Positions 1 through 6,509 of a stretch of 10,680 bases of DNA are shown here, piece by piece. The stretch comes from Paenibacillus sp. Lineage in GTDB: Bacteria; Bacillota; Bacilli; Paenibacillales; NBRC-103111. The stretch spans positions 1 to 10,680 of the forward strand of contig JARBUQ010000089.1 in the NCBI GenBank assembly GCA_029239545.1, given 5' to 3'. A program made the translations under genes and the position numbers. The notes beneath the pieces are model-generated. The model did no database searches and was not told the DNA's origin. It worked only from the letters and a program-made list of their open reading frames with translations. The number at the start of each line of letters is the position of its first letter. Positions within the stretch are counted from its first letter, which is position 1.

Positions 1-239
1 GCCCAGGAGCAATGTTCGATTGGATGGCGCAAACTTATGAGATTCGGAGAATGTACTGGCGGGGAGGCGGAGAGCAAATCTGGGATCGCTGTTTTCGGTT
101 GGGCAAGGAAACGCCAGTGCAGCACGACTGGTTCGGCAGCTGGAAACGAAGCTTGTTAATGAAGCAGGTATTAGCGAGGCGGCTGTGGCGGCGGGCGGCG
201 TAACGGGATGGAAATATTCCTATACACAGCTTTGTTGGA
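1..239. other. Unassigned, probably decayed DNA at the left edge
   Basis: No intact gene is visible. On the plus strand a protein-like stretch runs in one frame to about position 220 (including GVTGWKYS), and a neighbouring frame then continues with ALLDYGVQPDVGIIG. That pattern would fit a frameshifted gene remnant. On the minus strand this is where the 3' end of the adjacent aldolase pseudogene should lie, but no aldolase-like residues are recognisable here. A 63-codon plus-strand open frame (12-203) has no convincing ribosome binding site and resembles no family I know. I treat the stretch as rearranged or decayed sequence of unknown origin. Confidence 0.3.
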
Positions 240-698
240 TTATGGTGTGCAGCCTGATGTGGGCATCATAGGTGCTCCTGCGTTCAAGGCGGTTACTGCT
301 TCTCTATAAGTCTCCACCCCCGGGATGAGCAGATAGTCCTGTTAGTATTTCCTGAGTGTAACCTCTGAGAAGGGGAGCCGGGCGACGAAGCCATCTGCAC
401 CCACAGCTGCCAATTGCTCCATGGAAGGGAAATCCTCCTGTCGCGACTTCAGGAACGGAAGCAGCACACCGTCATCCACAACACTTCCGACGAGCACGAG
501 CAGCTCCGGATAGGTCATCTTAACGCTTTTTATTTCCTTTAGTACACGGGATATTCGGCATGTAATCTCAACGGCCTTGAAGCCAGCCGCTACGCAAATT
601 CCTGCTAACTCAACGGCATCCAAGCGATCGTTCACGAAGATTGGCATCCAGCCTTGTCTGTGAATCTCTACATACTTATTTTTTAAATTCTGATTCAA
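240..698 (-). pseudogene. KDPG/KHG-type class I aldolase, broken
   Basis: This is a remnant of the 2-keto-3-deoxy-6-phosphogluconate / 4-hydroxy-2-oxoglutarate aldolase family, which cleaves keto-deoxy sugar acids to pyruvate. The likely start is TTG at 698, behind GGAGGAATTAC. It overlaps the TGA of the upstream dehydrogenase remnant, so the two were probably translationally coupled. The start of the barrel is recognisable (GWMPIFVNDR, GFKAVEITCR, then a YPELLVLVGSV strand). An in-frame TAA at 342-344 interrupts it after about 118 codons. The same frame continues past the stop with a clear family signature, IPGVETYREAVTALNAGA. After about position 273 the similarity ends: the expected segment carrying the Schiff-base lysine is absent, and another TAA follows at 240-242. 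With a nonsense codon and no 3' end, it cannot make a working enzyme. The family assignment is by motif only; exact substrate specificity is unknown. Confidence 0.75.
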
Positions 699-1177
699 AG
701 TAATTCCTCCTCCGACCGTTTCAGTAGAGTCTTCCCGCTTAGTTGTCTCCCGCGGAACCGGTCTCTTGCCCAATCTCCTTGCTGGACGGCTTCAAAGCTC
801 CATGGAATACGCCGCACAACGGCAAGCAGCAGGCCCCAAGCCAGCTCCGCTGTTGCGGTAATCCCCTTCAGAAACTCCGTATCCCCGCGCAGAGATAGGA
901 CCTCTATTCCTTTTGCCTCGGCATAATCCATATCGATATGATCAAGACCGGTGGACGGGGTCACAATGACCCGCAGCCTTGATGCTGCCTCAAGCACTCT
1001 ACGATCAAACTAGGTATGGAGCGAGCAGAAGTAAGCATCATATTCCGAAATGCATGCTGCCAGCCTCTGCTGATCGGCAGCCAGATGCGTCACCTCCGCA
1101 ACCCCGTGCATGAGCTTAAATTCCTCTTGGAGAAACGGGGTATCTGCCATGTTGAGCACCCTAAATGCAGGCTTCAT
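695..1177 (-). pseudogene. D-isomer-specific 2-hydroxyacid dehydrogenase, truncated
   Basis: This is a remnant of a phosphoglycerate-dehydrogenase-like NAD-dependent 2-hydroxyacid dehydrogenase. ATG at 1177 follows a strong AAGGAGG with a 6-base gap. About 55 codons read to an in-frame TAG at 1010-1012. The same frame then resumes with family hallmarks: TPSTGLDHID, the ITATAELAWGLLLA helix and FRGRQLSGKTL. At that point the NAD-binding Rossmann segment should begin (normally GIIGLGR-like). Instead the frame passes straight into about ten unrelated codons ending at the TGA that overlaps the aldolase start. Roughly half the usual length of about 310-330 residues is missing, which fits an internal deletion. 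With both a nonsense codon and loss of the cofactor domain, the gene is dead. Its pairing with the aldolase suggests a former keto-acid or keto-sugar-acid pathway. Confidence 0.82.
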
Positions 1178-1408
1178 CTCTAGCCTCCTTCTGGTCTTTA
1201 TCGTGCCCGGCCCCACTCCCGGCAATAACAAAATATAAAAACTTGTAGCACAATCCTCCGATCACGCTATTGATGAAATACCTCTGGAGGGAGATCACGC
1301 GGAGAACCTTGGCGGTTGTGTGAGGTTAGTGCGTGGGGGCAGGTCTAGAAGCTGATGTGGAAAGAATCGACACTGCCGGGCTTGAATGTGACCTTTTCAG
1401 CGAAGCAT
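1178..1408. other. Intergenic, no gene seen
   Basis: I see no supported coding region here. The stretch nearest 1177 carries the AAGGAGG ribosome binding site of the dehydrogenase pseudogene on the minus strand. Upstream of it is an AT-rich tract around 1229-1245 that could hold the old promoter, but no good pair of -35 and -10 boxes stands out. The G-rich part around 1270-1350 may be gene debris; no frame is recognisable. Confidence 0.4.
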
Positions 1409-1531
1409 CTATATGAATTTTCGAACACAATTTGCCTCATTCTGGTTTAATCCGTCATTTTATACGATTTTTCATACACATCACACGATAATTCATGCAT
1501 CTGCGATAATCTATATGAAATTTCGAACACA
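1409..1531. repeat. Three short repeats at exact 51-bp spacing
   Basis: A core of about 21 bases recurs three times, starting at 1409, 1460 and 1511, so the period is exactly 51 bp each time. The first (CTATATGAATTTTCGAACACA) and third copies differ at one base. The middle copy (starting TTATACGATTTTTCATACACA) matches the first at 16 of 21 positions. The filler between cores is poorly conserved. No protein is credible here: the plus-strand open frame starting at 1413 merely translates the repeat. The element lies between the dead operon and the terminator of the FAD oxidoreductase. It may be a dispersed intergenic repeat family or a cluster of protein-binding sites. Function is unknown. Confidence 0.6.
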
Positions 1532-1642
1532 ATCGCTGCAAGGGGCTTGCTTAGCCCGGGTTTTCCGGCTTATTTTGTCCAGTTGGCTGGATGGACCGCC
1601 TTCGGGCCCCCCAGAAACTTTCTAAGTAAACTCACAAAATAA

Positions 1643-1663
1643 GACCTGGCCAAAGGCCAGGTC
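1643..1663 (-). terminator. Intrinsic terminator of the FAD oxidoreductase gene
   Basis: A perfect 9-bp stem, GACCTGGCC with loop of 3 and GGCCAGGTC, lies about 40 bp beyond the minus-strand stop codon at 1703. Read on the minus strand it is followed by TTATTTTG, a usable T-tract. A flanking inverted repeat (CTTATTTTGT at 1569-1578, ACAAAATAAG at 1634-1643) encloses this side of the element. Confidence 0.75.
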
Positions 1664-1702
1664 GCGTAATAGACTACTCCCATATCTATGCTGAAACTCC
1701 CG

Positions 1703-3520
1703 TTACTCACAAACCACTTCAACTACTCTCGCATGATCCAAGCCGTTCGTCTCGACCACTTCCAACCGCAGTCGGCTAAGCTGCTTCAAGTCAACCTGGA
1801 AATGCAGCATGCGCTGGTAGTTATTGCGCACATGCGCAATCTCGGTCAATCCGTCAGCATGCTCAGCAATCAGCTTGAACTCCTTCAAGGTTTCTTCCTG
1901 CGGTCGTCCCCACTGAATGATCTTCTGGATCGAGTCCAGATGACAGAGAGTCAACCAACGATGAAGTCCTGTATCGAGCACCAGCGAGATATAAGTCACA
2001 TCTACCGGTTGCTCCCAGCGCAGCTCTAACCAGGGCGCGGAGTCACCGGGCTCGGACATCCAGCGGTGCGTACCTGCTTCGGTCAGATCCGGGCGCACGC
2101 CCTTCTCCCCATGCACAGAACGGGTATGCCCATCGGTCACCCACTCTGCCCGGCCTTGCTCCTGCTCGGAAGAAGCCGCTACACTTGCAGCCTTCGCCCG
2201 ATTCGTCTCCAGCTTGCGCCCCGGCAGGAAGGCGCCTTGCCGTAGCAACTGCTGCTGTGCTTCCTTGACGATCTCTTGATCCACCCAAGCCTGCTCCAAG
2301 GGAAGGTTGTGCTTAATGGCGACAGCCGCGAATGTCCCAAGTCCTTCTCCCATCACTGCACAGGTCCCCATTACCCGAGTGCTGGAAAAAGCTATATGAG
2401 TAGCGGACAAATTGCGCCCAGCAAACATCAAATTATTAATATTGCTGCTGATCATCGAACGCAGCGGTATGCTGTACAAGTACGGTGTGTACGGTTGATT
2501 GCAAGGCTTCTCATCCTTGGCGTCAATCCCTTTGGGAGGATGTGTATCCATAGACCAGCCCCCGTAAGCGATCGTATCCGCAAAATCAACAGCCTGCTGA
2601 ATATCATTCTGATTCAATACATGCTGACCGATGAATCTTCTCGACTCTCTTTTGCCCGGCAAAAAACCAAACCAATCCAACGCCCAATTAGCAGACTCCG
2701 GGTGATTCCCGCTGTTCTTGATATGGTCCCATACACCCAGCATAATCGCCAACAGCTCATCGCGGATGATCTCGTTATCCTTGATCGTATCAAGCATTCC
2801 CCCGAACTCTACCCACCAATACCCGAATTCCCATGTGCTGTGATCCCTGAATTTCAGGTCCTCCTCGGTGAAGGGACGCGCCCAGACTGGAGGGGTAAAA
2901 GGCATAGGCCTCCCCATATCTCGGGATGTGAACAAAAGGGAGGAGCCCAACGCATAAGCATCACGATTCCCATTCGCACTGTCTTCCCCATATTCATGAG
3001 AGGCTTCGCGACCTGTTGTATAATGGGCGCCCGCCTCAAATCCAAGGCGGCCGTCTCCCGTGCAATCCACGAAGATATCTGCCGTTATATCAAAATAATC
3101 CTGTGTGCTTTCCCGCGCGACATGAACGGAACGAATCCGCTCCTCTTCCACCTTTGCTCCAACTAGAGTTGTGTTCAGCATAAGGGTCAGGTTTGGTTCT
3201 GCCCGGCATTTTTCGTATAAAATCAGATCGAGCATACTCGCACTCCGCTGCGGATTTCGAACCGAACACTCCAGCATAATCTCTTCCAGAATCCCACTCT
3301 CTCTGCGCTCCGTCTCCAGCACCTTGCCAATAGCGGAAGAACCCGAAATATTCATGCGGATCTCCGAGGATGCATTTCCCCCTAGAACAGGGCGATCCTG
3401 ACACAGAATGACTTGCGCCCCGTTACGGGCTGCCGCTATTGCTGCTGCAACTCCCGTAATACCTCCCCCTGCAATCAGAATCTGTGTTTTCAAAGCTTTC
3501 CTATTCTGCTGTATGTCCAT
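1703..3520 (-). CDS. FAD-dependent oxidoreductase with C-terminal galactose-binding-like domain
   Basis: This is a 605-residue flavoprotein of the FAD_oxidored type. The N-terminal dinucleotide-binding motif is GGGITG at residues 18-23, followed by VLGGNASSE near 46-54. CTGDGRLG is at about 153-160, and the C-terminal flavin-site signature MFAGRNLSATHIAFSSTR is at about 366-383. Residues from about 455 to the end read as a beta-sandwich of the F5/8 type C (galactose-binding) kind, with TDGHTR, PWLELRWEQPVDV and a terminal strand LRLEVVETNG. No signal peptide is seen, so it is probably cytoplasmic. I chose ATG at 3520, 10 bases after GAGGAG; a TTG three bases upstream (7 bases after it) is a real alternative. 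The gene is divergent from an AraC regulator and followed by its own terminator, so it is likely monocistronic. The substrate is unknown; the context suggests a sugar or glycoside. Confidence 0.9.
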   Translation of the reverse strand: MDIQQNRKALKTQILIAGGGITGVAAAIAAARNGAQVILCQDRPVLGGNASSEIRMNISGSSAIGKVLETERRESGILEEIMLECSVRNPQRSASMLDLILYEKCRAEPNLTLMLNTTLVGAKVEEERIRSVHVARESTQDYFDITADIFVDCTGDGRLGFEAGAHYTTGREASHEYGEDSANGNRDAYALGSSLLFTSRDMGRPMPFTPPVWARPFTEEDLKFRDHSTWEFGYWWVEFGGMLDTIKDNEIIRDELLAIMLGVWDHIKNSGNHPESANWALDWFGFLPGKRESRRFIGQHVLNQNDIQQAVDFADTIAYGGWSMDTHPPKGIDAKDEKPCNQPYTPYLYSIPLRSMISSNINNLMFAGRNLSATHIAFSSTRVMGTCAVMGEGLGTFAAVAIKHNLPLEQAWVDQEIVKEAQQQLLRQGAFLPGRKLETNRAKAASVAASSEQEQGRAEWVTDGHTRSVHGEKGVRPDLTEAGTHRWMSEPGDSAPWLELRWEQPVDVTYISLVLDTGLHRWLTLCHLDSIQKIIQWGRPQEETLKEFKLIAEHADGLTEIAHVRNNYQRMLHFQVDLKQLSRLRLEVVETNGLDHARVVEVVCE

Positions 3521-3561
3521 CAATGATTGACTCCTCTCCAGATTATGATATCTTTAATTAC

Positions 3562-3590
3562 ATAGTACTCCTTGAGTATCACCCTTTAAA
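3562..3590 (-). promoter_or_regulatory. Candidate weak promoter of the FAD oxidoreductase gene
   Basis: On the minus strand TTTAAA (3590-3585) and TACTAT (3567-3562) are separated by 17 bp. Each matches the sigma-A consensus at 4 of 6 bases, which would suit an activator-dependent promoter. Transcription would start near 3555, leaving a leader of about 35 bases before ATG 3520. A short near-palindrome, GTACTC-CTT-GAGTAT (3565-3579), overlaps the -10 region. Confidence 0.35.
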
Positions 3591-3595
3591 ATCCA

Positions 3596-3625
3596 CATAA
3601 TTTCTGAGATCATATCCATAATTTC
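3596..3625. promoter_or_regulatory. Direct repeat pair, candidate AraC-type operator
   Basis: CATAATTTC occurs at 3596-3604 and again at 3617-3625, start to start 21 bp, or two helical turns. Direct half-sites about 21 bp apart beside the -35 box are the arrangement known for AraC-family activators. The proximal copy is 5 bp upstream of the candidate -35 of the FAD gene. The distal copy lies just in front of the AraC gene itself, so autoregulation is possible. Binding is inferred from spacing and position only. Confidence 0.45.
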
Positions 3626-3644
3626 ATGAATATAGGTGTATAAG

Positions 3645-4448
3645 ATGAAGCTCTTGGAATGGTTGCCTGAACTAAAGACTCATATATACTGGGAGAGGAA
3701 AGAACAATTTCTACTCAAGCAGGATACTCATACTTCCTGGGTATTGTTCGCTGTGGAGACCGGCCAGTTCAACTTCCAGATTGGCAACGTTCACGATCAG
3801 GCCGAAGCCGGAGATCTCGTTATATGCCCCCCGAATACGGCCTTTCATCGGCATATTGTGACCCCTCTGTCCTTCCATGCGATTACATTCGATCTGCCCC
3901 ATGAAGCGGCGGATCAAGAGCTCGCTGCCAGGTTTCCTGATTACCTAATCCATTTGCCGCACACAACACGCTTAAATGATAATTTCGAGGAGCTAAGGCT
4001 CACCGATCCCTTAACCTACATAACGGCTGATAACGATAGTCGGAAGCAGCATTATTTTATCGACATCTGGTATTTGATTGCCAAAGCATACAGGAAGAAT
4101 GTAGATGTTCTGCCAACCGACACCATCGATAGTTTAATGGAGCAGGTCGCCCTGCACCTAAGGCATCATGCACATGAATCCATGGAAATACGGGAGATAG
4201 CCGTGGACCTTGGTTTGACTTCTGTACAATTGACTCGCAGGTTTAAGGCGATGTACGCCGTTAACCCTCTGCAGTATTTAACTTCGATTCGAATAAAAAC
4301 AGCCTGCACTCTATTGCTAGAGACAGACTGGACATTAGATGTTATAGCAGGCAAATGCAGCTACGAGAACGGCTATTACCTGAGCAGAGTGTTCAGTAAA
4401 CATATGGGCTGCAATCCTTCAACTTACCGCAAACAAAATCAATATTAG
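3645..4448 (+). CDS. AraC-family transcriptional regulator
   Basis: This is a one-component regulator of 267 residues, the usual length for the family. The N-terminal part (about 1-140) is a cupin-like ligand-binding domain with AEAGDLVICPPNTAFHRH, the typical strand-turn pattern of AraC sensors. The C-terminal part carries two helix-turn-helix units: first IREIAVDLGLTSVQLTRRF (about 181-199), then VIAGKCSYENGYYLSRVF (about 233-250), ending in the family signature GCNPSTYRK. I chose ATG at 3645, which sits 6 bases after AGGTG. An in-frame GTG at 3636 overlaps that ribosome binding site and is less likely. The gene is divergent from the FAD oxidoreductase and is its probable activator, responding to a sugar-like effector. 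Its stop lies only 6 bp from the stop of the convergent kinase gene. Confidence 0.93.
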   Translation: MKLLEWLPELKTHIYWERKEQFLLKQDTHTSWVLFAVETGQFNFQIGNVHDQAEAGDLVICPPNTAFHRHIVTPLSFHAITFDLPHEAADQELAARFPDYLIHLPHTTRLNDNFEELRLTDPLTYITADNDSRKQHYFIDIWYLIAKAYRKNVDVLPTDTIDSLMEQVALHLRHHAHESMEIREIAVDLGLTSVQLTRRFKAMYAVNPLQYLTSIRIKTACTLLLETDWTLDVIAGKCSYENGYYLSRVFSKHMGCNPSTYRKQNQY

Positions 4449-4454
4449 TCAGAA

Positions 4455-5474
4455 TTACTTAACTTCTTCCGTAAGCTGTACCCTGTTCTCCTCAATCCAT
4501 GCCAATGGACTTGCCATTCCAGCAGTTAACATCTCCAGATGGCGGCTCGCCGGGATCTTGGCCAGCGCTTGAACACGACTGTTAATCAGTCTTGCGGAAA
4601 TAAGATACGGGATAGCGTATGCTTCTTCCTGCTGCAGAGGTTGATCGACGCTCTTGTTATAAGCTTTCACAAAATCGCCTATTCTTCTCCATTCAAATGA
4701 GCAGCTCTGGGTCAAGGAGAAAATATCAGTCCCGTCAATACCGCCAGGTCGAACACCGGAGAAATAAATGATGCCGTCCACAACATCTCGGATCCGAGGC
4801 TGCAGGCTAATCCAATCAAAATCAAATAAAGCACAGATCGCAGTTTCTCTGAAGGCTGCATTGGCCGGATGATAATCGCCATGAATGACAACCTTCGGCA
4901 ATACAGTGTAGAAGGAATCCGGAACATGCAGCAGCATTTCACATACATAAGACCTGATTCGAACAAGCTGTTCCCACTCCGGCTGCTCAGACTGGTGCTT
5001 ATTCTCTTCCATATAACGTTCAAGCAAAGCGAGCATAACCGATGGATCATCGTACCGGGGAAGCTGTTTATCCACGGTTGGAACGAAATCGGCAAGTGCG
5101 TTGTGCAGCTTAGCCAGAAATGTCCCCGCCCCTGCAACCTGCATCCTATTCTCCGGTTGAAAAGCGTCCCCCTCCATAAACGGGGTTAGTTGATAAACCT
5201 GGTCCTCTAAACTCGTATGCAGCTCTCCTCTTCGATTCGGAAGAGGAGCAGGAACGGGGACGCCTTGTTCTTTCAGATAGTACAAATATTGTTCTTCGTA
5301 AGCAATCCATAGTTCGGAGCTGTATTTCTTATTCCTCATGCGCATAATCAGCTTCTCTTGATCACAGCGCACCAGATAGTTGCGATTGGCGGTACCGCCA
5401 TGAATAAGCGTAAGCTCGGCATGCTCGGGAATACCGTATTCCTTCATTAATAGCTGTGCAATTTCGGGTTTCAT
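4455..5474 (-). CDS. APH-fold phosphotransferase (aminoglycoside/sugar/homoserine kinase superfamily)
   Basis: This is a 339-residue small-molecule kinase. The catalytic Brenner loop is IHGDYHPAN at 197-205, with the catalytic Asp at 200 and metal-binding Asn at 205. The metal-binding motif that follows is LFDFDW at 216-221. An N-terminal HGGTANRNY turn (25-33) corresponds to the nucleotide-binding loop. It would transfer the ATP gamma-phosphate to a hydroxyl, in the cytoplasm. It is the third gene of a minus-strand operon, 15 bp after the stop of the second oxidoreductase; a TAGGAG motif overlaps that stop, which points to translational coupling. Operon company with two sugar-type oxidoreductases makes a sugar, polyol or amino-sugar substrate more likely than an antibiotic, but the superfamily also includes homoserine, choline and methylthioribose kinases. 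No terminator is seen after it. Confidence 0.88.
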   Translation of the reverse strand: MKPEIAQLLMKEYGIPEHAELTLIHGGTANRNYLVRCDQEKLIMRMRNKKYSSELWIAYEEQYLYYLKEQGVPVPAPLPNRRGELHTSLEDQVYQLTPFMEGDAFQPENRMQVAGAGTFLAKLHNALADFVPTVDKQLPRYDDPSVMLALLERYMEENKHQSEQPEWEQLVRIRSYVCEMLLHVPDSFYTVLPKVVIHGDYHPANAAFRETAICALFDFDWISLQPRIRDVVDGIIYFSGVRPGGIDGTDIFSLTQSCSFEWRRIGDFVKAYNKSVDQPLQQEEAYAIPYLISARLINSRVQALAKIPASRHLEMLTAGMASPLAWIEENRVQLTEEVK

Positions 5475-5489
5475 GGCTCCGCCCCGCTC

Positions 5490-6419
5490 CTAAGATTGGA
5501 CAAGCGGATATTTCTTCAGCTTGTAGCCCTGCGCGAAGGAAGTGCCGTCATACCCCGTGTAGTCTTGCGGGATGTCCTTCAGCAAGACGGTGCGGCCTTG
5601 CTCCATGGACAGCTTGGCAGCTATGGCAGCCATCTCTACCTCAACAAGAGCCTCAAGAGGCAGAGGAGCAGGCTGTTCTCCTGCATAATAAGGCAGAACC
5701 GCCTCCAGCAGAACCTGATAAAGCTTGCTGTTGTCTACTTGAAGGTAATCCACTCGCTTCTGTGAGACGATATTGGCATAGAACGGAAGATATCCTGCTG
5801 TTCCTCCAACGGAGACAATCCCCCTCCGGCCATCCTTCCAGGTCAGTTCGAATTGATCCTGACCCGTCGTTCCAAGGTGAGTGACCTGGCTAATTCCAGG
5901 ACCAATCAAGCCATGAAGCATCGTATAGGCATGAATGCCATAGTTGAAGGCATCCACCCCACAGCCTGTAATCGCATAAACCCAATCTTCCTGCGGAATG
6001 GCTTGCGACTTCCAACCCACTACTTCCTGACTGTATCTCAGTGAAGATCCTCCAGAAATTTTGGCCCCCTCAGCGTCCCAATCCAATAATTGCTGCAGAT
6101 CGCGTACATTCCCAGCAAACGGTTTGTCAATAAATACACCCTTACCTGCCTCTACAAAAGGCCGAGCCCGCTCAACATGAACGTCCCAGTTACAGCTGTG
6201 AATGAATACTACATCTACGAGTGCAATCATTTCCTGCAAAGTGTTACATACGTTTTGAATTCCGTGCTCTTGCGCGAACGTTGCTGCATACCCGACCGGA
6301 TTCACTTCGCCGCTATCGAACACTGCTGTAACCTCATGGCCCAGTGACCGAATAATCGGGACAAAGGCTATCGGATGAGATGTATCCAGATCAACCATAC
6401 CTATTCTTAATGCTTTCAT
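5490..6419 (-). CDS. Divergent Gfo/Idh/MocA-like oxidoreductase
   Basis: This 309-residue protein has the two-domain plan of the glucose-fructose oxidoreductase / inositol dehydrogenase / MocA family. The N-terminal beta-alpha-beta start reads IGMVDLDTSHP (about 6-16), without the usual glycine-rich GxGxxG. The family lysine motif is present as IDKPFAG (97-103), in place of EKP. The segment CGVDAFNYGIHAYTMLHG (about 153-170) occupies the place of the catalytic GG...H helix of typical members. I chose ATG at 6419, 9 bases after GAGGAGG; an ATG at 6425 is in frame but only 3 bases from it. It is the second gene of the operon, 90 bp after the first oxidoreductase. The unusual cofactor loop may mean altered NAD(P) binding or a tightly bound cofactor. 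Substrate unknown, probably a sugar or its acid. Confidence 0.9.
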   Translation of the reverse strand: MKALRIGMVDLDTSHPIAFVPIIRSLGHEVTAVFDSGEVNPVGYAATFAQEHGIQNVCNTLQEMIALVDVVFIHSCNWDVHVERARPFVEAGKGVFIDKPFAGNVRDLQQLLDWDAEGAKISGGSSLRYSQEVVGWKSQAIPQEDWVYAITGCGVDAFNYGIHAYTMLHGLIGPGISQVTHLGTTGQDQFELTWKDGRRGIVSVGGTAGYLPFYANIVSQKRVDYLQVDNSKLYQVLLEAVLPYYAGEQPAPLPLEALVEVEMAAIAAKLSMEQGRTVLLKDIPQDYTGYDGTSFAQGYKLKKYPLVQS

Positions 6420-6509
6420 GAGCATGTTCCTCCTCTTTTATATCCGCAGAACCTTTTGAGCCATCATGATCTGCAAGCTGCTTACCTCGGCTTAGCCATT
6501 CCCACTCAC

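Noticed and set aside
12..203. 63-codon plus-strand open frame at the left edge
   Set aside because: No good ribosome binding site, arginine- and tryptophan-rich composition without family likeness, and a neighbouring frame looks more protein-like.
110..309. Possible class III aminotransferase remnant on the plus strand (GVTGWKYS ... ALLDYGVQPDVGIIG resembles the TGFR ... YGVxPD region)
   Set aside because: Too short, needs a frameshift, and its last part is the complement of the better supported aldolase signature.
1409..1531. CRISPR array
   Set aside because: Three degenerate cores without conserved repeat length, one copy diverged by five bases, and no cas genes nearby.
2276..3166. 296-codon plus-strand open frame
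   Set aside because: It lies opposite the FAD oxidoreductase, which has clear motifs throughout; the plus-strand product has no domain pattern and no ribosome binding site.
4455..5474. Antibiotic-resistance aminoglycoside phosphotransferase
   Set aside because: It shares the fold and Brenner motif, but operon linkage with sugar oxidoreductases favours a metabolic kinase.
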